From NCBI RefSeq assembly GCF_029635795.1, contig NZ_CP114280.1, positions 682,001-746,000 of the forward strand: a stretch of 64,000 bases of DNA, written 5' to 3'. The DNA comes from Dickeya lacustris (lineage in GTDB: Bacteria; Pseudomonadota; Gammaproteobacteria; Enterobacterales; Enterobacteriaceae). This document shows positions 1-7,680 of the stretch, in pieces. Under the pieces are notes generated by a model that was not told the DNA's origin, made no database searches, and saw only the letters and a list, made by a program, of their open reading frames with translations. How positions within the stretch are numbered: position 1 is the first letter of the stretch; each line of letters starts with the position of its first letter. Position numbers and translations under genes: made by a program.

Positions 1-469
1 GATCGCGCCACGCTAATAACACTTTCCCGATGGCGGTACTATGCAGCGGATTACGCCGCCCGATGCGCGAATACATGCGCAGGTTATACATAGAGTCAAT
101 TTTGTGAATATAGACGATACTATCCTCATCCAGCGCACCAAGATGGATAGTTTCACGAGTCAATGCTGACAATTCACGCATCTGAATGTCTGCACTGCGA
201 ATCAGGTCAACATTCTGTAGCGCTTTAGCGCCAAGCTCGAACAGTTTCAGCGTGAGTGAATACTTCTCTGACTCGCCTTCCTGAGCCACATACCCCAGAG
301 ACTTCATCGTTTGAAGGAAACGATAAACGGTACTTTTAGACATCATTACGCGCTGTGAAAGCTCCGTAATACCAATTTCACGCTCTTCGCCTAATGCCTG
401 TAGAATGCCAAAGACCTTTAAGACAGATGACACGGAATCGGGTTGCTTATCTAAATCTGCAATAGCCAT
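1..469 (-). CDS. kdgR: KdgR, IclR-family repressor of pectin catabolism (partial, C-terminus off the left edge)
   Basis: Transcriptional repressor of pectinase and pectin-catabolism genes; known to be released from DNA by 2-keto-3-deoxygluconate. The 156 visible codons start MAIADLDKQPDSVSSVLKVF and carry the IclR-type winged helix-turn-helix (about residues 20-80, ELSQRVMMSKSTVYRFLQTM) and the start of the ligand-binding domain (TRETIHLGALDEDSIVYIHK). The remaining ~100 residues lie outside the window. The start ATG at 469-467 has an AGGG about 12 bases upstream. It lies downstream of ogl on the same strand but has its own promoter and follows an ogl terminator. The match to Erwinia/Dickeya KdgR, as remembered, is nearly residue for residue. 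Confidence 0.97.
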   Translation of the reverse strand, partial: MAIADLDKQPDSVSSVLKVFGILQALGEEREIGITELSQRVMMSKSTVYRFLQTMKSLGYVAQEGESEKYSLTLKLFELGAKALQNVDLIRSADIQMRELSALTRETIHLGALDEDSIVYIHKIDSMYNLRMYSRIGRRNPLHSTAIGKVLLAWRD

Positions 470-526
470 TTTTGTGGTTACCCTACGAAGTTTTTTTTGT
501 TTTAAAAAAAATAGAACTGTTGTTTT

Positions 527-556
527 AGTATAAAGGGAACGCTTTGAATATGGCAA
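527..556 (-). promoter_or_regulatory. kdgR sigma-70 promoter
   Basis: On the minus strand TTGCCA (556-551) and TATACT (532-527) are separated by 18 bases, placing the start of transcription about 50 bases before the kdgR ATG. A T-rich run follows. Seen in the sequence; not tested. Confidence 0.6.
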
Positions 557-640
557 TCAGGCATTGTTACACGCAACTAAACTGGCTATGCGCGGCTCCC
601 TGTAACGCTGCCCGACCAATTAATCATTTGATGATAAAAG

Positions 641-668
641 TAAAAAAGCCGCCCCTTATGGGGACGGC
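641..668 (-). terminator. Intrinsic terminator of ogl
   Basis: On the minus strand a GC-rich stem (CGGC/GCCG and CCCC/GGGG with one bulged base, loop ATAA) is followed by six T. It lies 12 bases after the ogl stop, so most ogl transcripts should end before kdgR. Confidence 0.85.
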
Positions 669-679
669 TACAACACGAG

Positions 680-1846
680 TTACTGCCAAACGGAATCCGG
701 CACTTTAGCCAGATACAAGGCGGGTTTACCATCAACATCCGATGTAAACAGAATTTGTTTATCATCAGGTGTAAAGGATGGATGTGGATGCGTCACCTGA
801 CGATCGCCTTCCAGCACGGCCCAGGATGTATTGTGTTGGGCGACCTGGAAGTGCTTACCGCTTTTCATATTAAAGACATACAGGAACGGATCATTTTCAA
901 TCTTATATCCACCATCGTCTTTAACATCGACCGGTGCATTACACCCATCACCGACCATCAGTGAACCGTCATAGTTACTCATCAAATGTGAGCAAGGCGG
1001 CATTTCCGTCAACTGACGATTTTCCAGCGTGACAGGGTCAACACTACAAATGAAACGATTGGTACTGCCTTTTAGGTAGGAAACGTAAGCCAGAGCGGAA
1101 CCATTCGGAACCCAGAATTCGTGAGTACAGCTTTCACCCGGCGCATGCTCTTTCACTTTACGCATGTTCGTGCCATCTTCGTTGATGAACCACATACGCG
1201 CATCTACCAGGTCGTGTGGGCCTTCATGGCAGAACGCTACCGTGTTGTCATCACCAGGACGATAAATCGGGTGCCCCAACCACTGTTTTTCTTGCAGAAT
1301 AGTCGTGGCCTCACCTGTTTTCAGATCAATCCGAATCAGGCGGCAGCAAGGATTGGTAAAGTAAAAGTCTTGGAATTTTTTCCAATCCGTCAGCGGTTGC
1401 CAGTCCTCTTTTTTGATTTCGATGCCAACCATTTTGGTGCAATCAGAGTTAGCAACCCATGTGCCGTAGCCAACCCACTCATCAGGTACCTGATAAATGT
1501 TCGTCTCTTCCAGAGTATTCAGATCAACACGCATTAAGTTACGCACGTTTTTCACATAGTAAAGCGCATCATCATCAGGAGAGAGGAAGCCGCCAAACGT
1601 ATTGTCACCTGTTCCTTCAGTTAACTGCGTTGCCTGCTGAGTTTTCAAATCTAACAGGTAATAGTTCCATGGGCCATCAAACGCACCGCCAAACAATAGC
1701 TTACTACCATCATTAGAAAAACATTTCTGATAGAAATAGGTACGGTGGCAGATGACATCAGGAGGAGTAAGGCGCACGACTTCGGTGCCGGTAACGGAAT
1801 CCTGGTAGGAATGGAACGTGAAAGAAAGCTTTTTACCTTTGGCCAT
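680..1846 (-). CDS. ogl: Oligogalacturonate lyase (PL22)
   Basis: Cytoplasmic lyase that splits short (saturated and 4,5-unsaturated) galacturonate oligomers, mainly dimers, by beta-elimination, yielding 5-keto-4-deoxyuronate for the KdgK/KdgA route. The 388 residues match the usual family length. No signal peptide is present. The sequence has the repeated blades of a beta-propeller (for example FTPDDKQILFTSDVDGKPAL near the C-terminus). His residues in PCSHLMSNYDG and in the RQVTHPHPSF motif, with a nearby Gln, fit the His/Gln metal site known for PL22. The ATG at 1846 is preceded by AAGGAT. A KdgR operator lies about 100 bases upstream. The gene is monocistronic by its terminator. Confidence 0.97.
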   Translation of the reverse strand: MAKGKKLSFTFHSYQDSVTGTEVVRLTPPDVICHRTYFYQKCFSNDGSKLLFGGAFDGPWNYYLLDLKTQQATQLTEGTGDNTFGGFLSPDDDALYYVKNVRNLMRVDLNTLEETNIYQVPDEWVGYGTWVANSDCTKMVGIEIKKEDWQPLTDWKKFQDFYFTNPCCRLIRIDLKTGEATTILQEKQWLGHPIYRPGDDNTVAFCHEGPHDLVDARMWFINEDGTNMRKVKEHAPGESCTHEFWVPNGSALAYVSYLKGSTNRFICSVDPVTLENRQLTEMPPCSHLMSNYDGSLMVGDGCNAPVDVKDDGGYKIENDPFLYVFNMKSGKHFQVAQHNTSWAVLEGDRQVTHPHPSFTPDDKQILFTSDVDGKPALYLAKVPDSVWQ

Positions 1847-1948
1847 CTGTAAATCCTTAGCGCTTATCGTGAAAAATCAGACGCAGCCAGATGTAAAGAT
1901 AACCTTTCATCTTTTCATCCCGGCGAAACGCCATTGTTATATCGGCAT

Positions 1949-1969
1949 TGTAGAAACAATGTTTCATTT
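1949..1969 (-). promoter_or_regulatory. KdgR operator of ogl
   Basis: On the minus strand the site reads AAATGAAACATTGTTTC then TACA. It matches the palindromic KdgR consensus at the first 17 of 21 positions and carries the core GAAAC-N3-GTTTC. It lies 103 bases before the ogl ATG. The rest of 1847-2106 is the ogl leader and upstream region; I saw no convincing -35/-10 pair in it. Confidence 0.8.
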
Positions 1970-2094
1970 TTCCGTGATCGTGGTTTTATTTTATAAAACA
2001 TTCCGCCGTTTTTCACTGTCTGTTTGCTCTGGCGCAAGATTATTTTGTCTGAAATTGATTTCGCACATACTCAGAGGGCATAGTTAAAAGAGAG

Positions 2095-2116
2095 AAAAAA
2101 CAAAGGCCCTGACGGG
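2095..2116 (-). terminator. Left half of the split htpX terminator
   Basis: Minus-strand half stem and T6 tail (A6 at 2095-2100, then CAAAGGCCC and loop). Joined to 3398-3413 it gives CAAAGGCCC-TGAC-GGGCCTTTG followed on the minus strand by T6, a strong intrinsic terminator now separated by 1.28 kb of insertion sequence. The loop duplication leaves a short GCCC-TGAC-GGGC hairpin (2106-2117) beside the T tract, which may still stop some transcripts. Confidence 0.8.
2107..2116. repeat. Target-site duplication, left copy
   Basis: CCCTGACGGG directly abuts the left inverted repeat and is repeated exactly at 3398-3407. Because of symmetry at the ends, a 9-bp duplication, usual for the IS10 group, cannot be separated from a 10-bp one. 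Confidence 0.88.
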
Positions 2117-2134
2117 CTGACGGTTCCCCATAAA
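2117..2134 (+). repeat. IS left terminal inverted repeat
   Basis: CTGA start as in IS10-group ends; 15 of 18 positions match the right end. This end lacks the GATC site present at the other end. Confidence 0.85.
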
Positions 2135-2140
2135 TAAAGA

Positions 2141-2205
2141 CAGGCATAGAAGGTTGTGATCTACTTAGTGTTCCACCAAAAAGTAAGGTCACTCCTCTAT
2201 GCCTG
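2141..2205 (+). promoter_or_regulatory. Inverted repeat that can cover the transposase start codon
   Basis: CAGGCATAGAAGG (2141-2153) is complementary to CCTCTATGCCTG (2194-2205), which contains the transposase ATG at 2199. A transcript entering from outside would include both arms and hide the start codon. A transcript starting inside the element after 2153 would lack the left arm. This is the arrangement known in IS10 and IS50 to prevent expression by read-through; its action here is inferred. Confidence 0.7.
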
Positions 2206-3374
2206 TTTCACAAGTTTGCCATAAATTTTTCAGCCAGTCCCTGAACTCCATTCATCAGTACCGTAAAAACGCCCTGCTCGATATGACCGTGGCCCTGACG
2301 CGTGGTGCCTCGCTTTCTCTTACCAGCATCGGCAGATACCTGCCAGGCCCCGCACGTGTTAAGCACAAGATTAAGCGTGTTGACCGGCACCTCAACAGTG
2401 ACCTGATGTTCAGTGATATTCCCGCCGTCTACCAACAGCTTGTATCCCGCCTCACACACAGCCTTTCAGTTTGTGTCATTGCCGTGGACTGGAGTGGCTA
2501 TCCTTCATCAGAGCTCAGTGTTTTGAGGGCAAGCTTATTGTGTGATGGCAGAGCTATCCCTCTGATGAGTAAAGTCATTTCCTCCCGCTACCAGCACAAC
2601 TCTGCCGTACAAAATGCCTTTCTCGATCAGATGGCTGCCGCCATCGGCAAAGATAAGCAGGTCATTATCGTGACCGATGCAGGCTTTCGCAGCGGCTGGT
2701 TTCACCACATCCGCTCTCTGGGCTGGGACTTTGTCGGGCGAGTCAGGGGCAGCCTCTATTTTCAGGTCGTAGGGGATGAAGAGTGGCAGATGGCGCGGGA
2801 TATTGTGTCATCAACAACGGCGCGCTATCTGGGGTTCGGGCGTCTGGCACGCAACGCCAGTCGTGACTGTCCGGGACATTTCTACACCGTGCATAAGCGG
2901 GCGACGGGCAGGAAAAGCAGCCAGCATTACCCCAAAACAGACAGGATGTACCGTAAAAACGCGCGTGAACCGTGGCTGCTTTTTACCAGCCTAATGGGAT
3001 ATAAGCCACGCGGGATAGTTAAAATTTACAGTCGCCGTATGCAAATAGAGCAGAACTTCAGGGATGAGAAAAGTGAACGTTATGGTCTGGGACTACGGGC
3101 AAGCAAAAGCCGGGGAGAAAAGCGGATATCGGTGCTTTGCCTGATCGCCACGCTCTACAGCATCATTATGTGGATGACTGGTTATTACCTTGAAAGTAAA
3201 GGAATAAACAGATGGTTTCAGGCGAGCAGTGAGAAATCACGCAGGGTGCTGTCGTATCTGACTTTGAGTGAAAATGTCATCCGGCAGTCGCCGGGACTCC
3301 TGTCGGGGATGAACCCCGACAGGGTATATGCCGATATGGCGAGGGCCTATCGAAACATCATAATGGTGTATTAA
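2199..3374 (+). CDS. IS4-family (IS10-type) transposase
   Basis: DDE transposase of 391 residues (IS10 transposase is 402). First Asp D97 in VIAVDWSG, second Asp D160 in IIVTDAGFRS, and the YREK signature of IS4 transposases with exact spacing (Y277, R280, E284, K291 in YSRRMQIEQNFRDEK). The spacing matches D97/D161/E292 of IS10, so the enzyme should be active. The start ATG has AAGG 11 bases upstream and lies in a potential hairpin arm. The long open frame on the opposite strand at 2208-2459 is a shadow. Confidence 0.95.
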   Translation: MPVSQVCHKFFSQSLNSIHQYRKNALLDMTVALTRGASLSLTSIGRYLPGPARVKHKIKRVDRHLNSDLMFSDIPAVYQQLVSRLTHSLSVCVIAVDWSGYPSSELSVLRASLLCDGRAIPLMSKVISSRYQHNSAVQNAFLDQMAAAIGKDKQVIIVTDAGFRSGWFHHIRSLGWDFVGRVRGSLYFQVVGDEEWQMARDIVSSTTARYLGFGRLARNASRDCPGHFYTVHKRATGRKSSQHYPKTDRMYRKNAREPWLLFTSLMGYKPRGIVKIYSRRMQIEQNFRDEKSERYGLGLRASKSRGEKRISVLCLIATLYSIIMWMTGYYLESKGINRWFQASSEKSRRVLSYLTLSENVIRQSPGLLSGMNPDRVYADMARAYRNIIMVY

Positions 3375-3379
3375 TGATG

Positions 3380-3397
3380 TTTCTGGGGATCCCTCAG
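3380..3397 (-). repeat. IS right terminal inverted repeat
   Basis: Reads CTGAGGGATCCCCAGAAA inward and includes a GATC site that could make this end methylation-sensitive. Confidence 0.85.
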
Positions 3398-3407
3398 CCC
3401 TGACGGG
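3398..3407. repeat. Target-site duplication, right copy
   Basis: CCCTGACGGG, identical to 2107-2116. Confidence 0.88.
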
Positions 3408-3413
3408 CCTTTG
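3398..3413 (-). terminator. Right half of the split htpX terminator
   Basis: CCCTGACGGGCCTTTG, 19 bases past the htpX stop. It contains the right target duplicate and the htpX-side arm of the original stem. The T tract is now beyond the element, so htpX transcripts probably run into the insertion sequence antisense to the transposase. Confidence 0.78.
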
Positions 3414-3431
3414 TAAGATTAAACGGTATGA

Positions 3432-4316
3432 TTACTTGAGATACTCTCCGGTGCGCAGCGCTTCTATACGCTTATCCAGCGGAGGATGTGACATGAACAT
3501 TTCACTGAGTGATTTCGATTTCCCGTTGATACAGAATGCCATCATGCTACCGGCTTCCTGCGGTTCATAGCTGGTTTTCAAGCGCTGAAGCGCGGCAATC
3601 ATTTTTTCACGGCCAACCAATTTGGCAGAACCTGCATCCGCGTGAAACTCACGGTAACGCGAGAACCACATCGTAATGATGCTGGCAAGAATACCGAACA
3701 CCAGTTCCAGCACCATTGAAATTGCCATATAAACTAGCGGATTACCGTTACTACTCTCTTCACTATCATCGCGGTTTCCAGAAAGGAAACTGGTGGCAAC
3801 TTGCGCGATCACGCGGGAGATAAAGATAACAAAAGTATTCACCACACCTTGAACCAAGGTCATCGTTACCATATCGCCATTAGCAATATGACTGATTTCA
3901 TGGGCGATAACCGCCTCGGCTTCATCACGACTCATACTTTGCAGCAATCCGGTGCTGACTGCGACAAGTGAGCTATCGCGACGTGCGCCGGTGGCAAACG
4001 CATTGATATCAGGAGCGTGATAAATTGCGACCTGCGGCATAGCAATCCCCACTTGCTGTGATTGCACACGCACAGTCTCTAACAGCCAATGCTCCGTTTC
4101 ATTGCGTGGTTGTTCAATAACTTCTCCGCCGACAGAACGCAACGCCATCCACTTCGACATCAACAATGAAACAATCGAACCACCAAAACCGAACAAACCA
4201 GCCATGATAATTAATCCCATCATGCTGTTGTGCTGAACGCCCGTCAGACTGAGCACCAGCCCGAATACCAACATAACGGCCAGATTGGTGAGCAGAAAAA
4301 GCGCTATACGCATCAT
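3432..4316 (-). CDS. htpX: HtpX, inner-membrane zinc metalloprotease (M48B)
   Basis: Heat-shock and envelope-stress protease that degrades misfolded inner-membrane proteins with FtsH. 294 residues (E. coli 293). Two N-terminal membrane segments (about 4-26 and 33-53), the zinc motif HEISH (H139, E140, H143), further hydrophobic segments near 157-180 and 193-213, and the conserved [15 protein letters not shown]. The start at 4316 was chosen because the protein then begins [14 protein letters not shown] as in E. coli and a GAGGAAA lies just upstream; an open extension to 4373 is not expected to be used. A sigma-32-like promoter and a CpxR-like box lie upstream. Confidence 0.97.
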   Translation of the reverse strand: MMRIALFLLTNLAVMLVFGLVLSLTGVQHNSMMGLIIMAGLFGFGGSIVSLLMSKWMALRSVGGEVIEQPRNETEHWLLETVRVQSQQVGIAMPQVAIYHAPDINAFATGARRDSSLVAVSTGLLQSMSRDEAEAVIAHEISHIANGDMVTMTLVQGVVNTFVIFISRVIAQVATSFLSGNRDDSEESSNGNPLVYMAISMVLELVFGILASIITMWFSRYREFHADAGSAKLVGREKMIAALQRLKTSYEPQEAGSMMAFCINGKSKSLSEMFMSHPPLDKRIEALRTGEYLK

Positions 4317-4376
4317 ATGATTAAGATTTCCTCTTTTTTTAGCAAAAGCAATCGACGTCATTGCAACAATCACATC

Positions 4377-4402
4377 GTATGGGTTGCATGCCTATTTTCA
4401 AG
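4377..4402 (-). promoter_or_regulatory. Probable sigma-32 promoter of htpX
   Basis: Minus strand CTTGAAA (4402-4396) and ACCCATAC (4384-4377), close to the heat-shock consensus CTTGAA/CCCCATNT; spacing is 1-2 bases short of ideal. htpX of E. coli is known to be heat-shock induced. Confidence 0.55.
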
Positions 4403-4427
4403 CCCTAGTAACCTTTATGTTACCAAA

Positions 4428-4442
4428 TTAACATAACTTTAC
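4428..4442 (-). promoter_or_regulatory. CpxR-like box upstream of htpX
   Basis: Minus strand GTAAA-N5-GTTAA, one mismatch from the CpxR consensus GTAAA-N5-GTAAA, 25 bases upstream of the sigma-32-like -35 box. CpxR control of htpX is known in E. coli. The 4443-4749 stretch beyond it has no gene. Confidence 0.5.
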
Positions 4443-4568
4443 ATTTTTTATTGTAAAAGACCGAATAAAAAGAACCTTAACATGAAACACAGACGGCACA
4501 TGCCAATAGAAATGATAGTAGAAAGAGAAACTCAAGGCAGGACGGAGAAAAATTATTGCATACCGCTT

Positions 4569-4587
4569 GCCCCTTAATGTAAGGGGC
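4569..4587. other. Inverted repeat in the htpX to GGDEF-EAL gap
   Basis: GCCCCTT-AATGT-AAGGGGC, a perfect 7-bp stem without a T tract. It is the only structure I see in 4443-4749, which lies between the 5' end of htpX and the 3' end of the GGDEF-EAL gene. Confidence 0.35.
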
Positions 4588-4749
4588 TGTAATTAATGTA
4601 ACGACTGTTTTCTGTCAGAGACTAAGCAGAGACAACGCAGTCTCCTGGATATCCGCATCACATCTGCGCCACATTCTACGCTGACTGGCCTCGGCGAAGA
4701 GACTCGCTTTGCGAGCTATCACCCACCTAAAAACATCAATGCGGGCGGA

Positions 4750-6903
4750 TTAATTTAGCCCCAATAGCTGCTCAAATTCGCTTGCAGGCATCGGACGGCC
4801 AAACAGATAGCCTTGAGCCTGTTCACAGCCCTTATTCAGCAATCTTTCACACTGTTCTTGGGTCTCAACCCCTTCAGCAATCACATCCAGATCAAAACTC
4901 TTACCCAAATACAATATCGCCCGGACAATCGCCGCATCAGGTGCTGACTCGCACATGGCTCGCACAAAGGTCTGGTCGATTTTTAACCGGGTCACAGGGT
5001 AATGTTTCAGCATACTGAGTGAAGCATAACCGGTACCATAGTCATCAAATGCTATGCCGATCCCATTTGACCGCAATTCATTAAGCGGCTTCATCATATT
5101 TTCATCATGCCGCAAAATAATATTTTCAGTAATTTCAAGCTCAAGCGCGCTGGGTGACAACCCTGTCAGGGACAGCACATCCTGAATCTTTTGCGCTAAC
5201 ATGCCTGAGCGGAATTGAGCAGCAAACAAATTGATACTGATGCGAAAATCACCCGCGCCTGCTTTACACCATTTTGCCGCTTGTAGACAAGCCGTCCGCA
5301 CAACCCAATCGCCAATCCGTTCCGCCCACGGGCCTCGCTCAAGCGCGAACATAAACGCCGCTGGTCCCAATAAGCCTTTATAAGGATGACGCCAGCGTAA
5401 CAGCGCTTCCGCCCCGACCACCTTATTATTAATCAGGCTAACTTGCGGTTGATAAAACACCTCAAACTCTTCTTGCTCATAGGCACGAATAAACTCAAGC
5501 TGGAATGCATGACGTGCCTGAAAGACTTCCCTGAGTTCACGGGTAAAAAAGCGGTAGCAATTACGGCCATCGGCTTTGGCTTGATACAAGGCCAAATCGG
5601 CACTGGTCAGTAAATCCTGCACCGTTAACCCATGTGCCGGATACATCACTAAACCGATGCTGGCGCTGGTATTAATTTGCTTGCCATCAACCAGCACGGC
5701 TTGCGAAATATCATGAATGATTTTTTCCGCAAGCCTCGCCACCTGTTCTTCATTGTCTTGTCTGGGTAACAGTATGGCAAACTCATCGCCCCCCATTCGG
5801 GCAACCATATCGCCAACGCCAACATTGTCCTGTAAACGCTTTGCTACGCTTGCCAAAATCTCATCGCCGCTGGAATGGCCAAGACTGTCGTTAATATCCT
5901 TAAAGCCATCCAAATCAATTGCCATGATGGCCGTAGGTTCGCCATTTTTCAGGAATTGCTCCAGAGTGGACGTCAGCAAAGTTCGATTAGCAAGACCCGT
6001 TAGCGGATCTCGATGCGCTTGTAAGAATAACCGCTCTTCGTAGCGTTGCCTTTCGGTGATATCACGAAGAATAATCCCATAACGGGTCTGGTTATTATCC
6101 TGCCACATCGATACCGTCAACTCAGTGGAAATGAGCGTGCCAAGCATCGTTCTGGTTTCCAGTTCGATAGAACTCCCTTTGAACATTGCCGTTTTATCGG
6201 TTGCCAGATGATGCAGCTGCACCACAAACATATCGGGTACAATAATACTGATATGCTCCCCCAGAATCTGTTCGCGGGTATATTCGAGCATTTTCTCTGC
6301 GGACTCATTCCAAAAGGTAATAGTCCCTTTGTCATTGACACATAAAATGGCATCAGGCGAGGACTCAGCGATACTCTCAAAGCGCGATTGACTCGCACGA
6401 CGCGCTAATTCCAGACGACGCATTTCCAGCTTATCCATAACCAGCGCCGCAAAATCCTGCAAATTGTGCGCGTCTCGCGCACTCAGTGATGCTCGCGGCT
6501 TATTATCGATAATGCAAAGCGCACCTATCGGAAAACCGCTCGGCGTGCGCAGCGGGATGCCAGCGTAAAAACGGATATTGGGCTCACCGGTGACAAGTGG
6601 GTTGTCTTTAAAGCGCAGATCTTTACGCGCATCGGGGATGACCATGATGCGTTTTTTAAGAATGGCATGCGAGCAGAACGATTCATCCCGTGACGTTTCA
6701 CAGATTGACAAACCTAAACTGGCTGCAAACAACTGCCGTTCTGCTTCAACCAGAGAGATCAGCACAATAGGAACGTTAAAAACGTTAGCCGCCAGATTGA
6801 TCAGACTGTCGAAGCCGGGATCAGACAGGGGTTTGCTGATGCCATACTCGCTCAATGCGGCCAGTCGGCTTTTCTCATCTTTATTGGCTGGGGCTTGACT
6901 CAT
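4750..6903 (-). CDS. GAF-PAS-GGDEF-EAL cyclic-di-GMP protein
   Basis: 717-residue cytoplasmic signalling protein with no membrane segment. Order: GAF (about 20-165), PAS (about 185-310), GGDEF (about 320-480) and EAL (about 490-715). The GGDEF motif is intact (RMGGDEFAILL), but the RxxD inhibitory site upstream is lost (GVGD). The EAL half keeps its metal and catalytic residues (GAEALLRW, INLFAAQ, ELEITEN, FDDYGTGYAS, LKIDQTF, AEGVET), so phosphodiesterase activity is likely. The start at 6903 has GAGGGG 7-8 bases upstream; an upstream in-frame ATG at 6927 has no such site. Its neighbours give no clue to its target. Confidence 0.93.
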   Translation of the reverse strand: MSQAPANKDEKSRLAALSEYGISKPLSDPGFDSLINLAANVFNVPIVLISLVEAERQLFAASLGLSICETSRDESFCSHAILKKRIMVIPDARKDLRFKDNPLVTGEPNIRFYAGIPLRTPSGFPIGALCIIDNKPRASLSARDAHNLQDFAALVMDKLEMRRLELARRASQSRFESIAESSPDAILCVNDKGTITFWNESAEKMLEYTREQILGEHISIIVPDMFVVQLHHLATDKTAMFKGSSIELETRTMLGTLISTELTVSMWQDNNQTRYGIILRDITERQRYEERLFLQAHRDPLTGLANRTLLTSTLEQFLKNGEPTAIMAIDLDGFKDINDSLGHSSGDEILASVAKRLQDNVGVGDMVARMGGDEFAILLPRQDNEEQVARLAEKIIHDISQAVLVDGKQINTSASIGLVMYPAHGLTVQDLLTSADLALYQAKADGRNCYRFFTRELREVFQARHAFQLEFIRAYEQEEFEVFYQPQVSLINNKVVGAEALLRWRHPYKGLLGPAAFMFALERGPWAERIGDWVVRTACLQAAKWCKAGAGDFRISINLFAAQFRSGMLAQKIQDVLSLTGLSPSALELEITENIILRHDENMMKPLNELRSNGIGIAFDDYGTGYASLSMLKHYPVTRLKIDQTFVRAMCESAPDAAIVRAILYLGKSFDLDVIAEGVETQEQCERLLNKGCEQAQGYLFGRPMPASEFEQLLGLN

Positions 6904-7631
6904 GGGGATTCCCCTCACATTATCCATTGTTTTTTCTGTCAGAAAAAATTGTAGCCGGTTGTCGTGACACACTTACCGTAACTTTTCACGCAAAAAAAAT
7001 CATCGACGAATAAAATCCATCGATCTCTTTCGATTAAATTTAAAACGATAACGGGCTACTATCCCTCTTTGCTCAGTCTCTTCCCCACATCAGGGACCAC
7101 ATCTTTTATCATGCAAATTATCGGGTAGCATCAACAGAATAGCAAAATGCGAGCGAGGAGGAAGACCCGAAACCAAGATTTTCCACGTTTCCCTAATTTT
7201 TATCAGAAATACCATCACTGATAAGTGGTTAATTATCTTAATAGATCGTTATTCCCAATCATCAAGGCAAAGTTGATAACCTATTACTATAAAATTGTTC
7301 TTATGCTCGCTATTTTATAACCAATAGTTCAGTAAGATTTTTTAATAACAGTTAAAAAACTTTCTTTTAATGCAGAAAAACTGTTTAAAACCAAATAACA
7401 GTTAACTTATTTGTATTATATCGATCGTTAATCAAGGCAAAACAAACGCTGAATTTATCAGCACAGTAAATGTGTGCCAGAGCTCAACGTTATTGTTCCG
7501 TGTTGCAACACTCAACATTCGAGCTTAAACAATATATTAGCGATGCGAAGAGTAAAAATAGTATAAAAAAGTAAAACCACAAGGCTGGCAGGTATTGGTT
7601 ATCTGGGGCAAAGCAGCGAAGAAGAGGCAGT
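6904..7631. other. Long AT-rich non-coding stretch
   Basis: No credible reading frame on either strand. AT-rich throughout, with two related segments at about 7243-7270 and 7424-7444, both containing GATCGTTA followed by ATCAAGGCAAA. It should hold the promoter of the GGDEF-EAL gene, but I could not choose one. No tRNA or phage attachment site was recognised, although icd is a known phage target in E. coli. Confidence 0.5.
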
Positions 7632-7665
7632 AAACCTCACGGCGTGAAGCGGTGCCATGAGGTTT
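7632..7665 (-). terminator. Hairpin after icd
   Basis: AAACCTCA and TGAGGTTT form an 8-bp stem, extended by GGC/GCC after one mismatch, 16 bases past the icd stop. No clear T tract follows on the minus strand, so termination or 3' protection is an inference. Confidence 0.5.
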
Positions 7666-7680
7666 GAGGGGGAACGATTG

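Larger units (their letters stand above)
2117..3397 (+). mobile_element. Complete IS10-type insertion sequence (IS4 family), 1281 bp
   Basis: The element runs between terminal inverted repeats CTGACGGTTCCCCATAAA (left) and, read inward, CTGAGGGATCCCCAGAAA (right), 15 of 18 identical, and is flanked by the direct repeat CCCTGACGGG. It carries one full-length transposase gene. GATC (Dam) sites occur in the right inverted repeat (3388-3391) and just upstream of the transposase (2158-2161), as in IS10, where Dam methylation limits transposition. Intact ends, intact catalytic residues and exact target duplication point to a recent insertion. It lies between htpX and the ogl control region. Confidence 0.93.
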
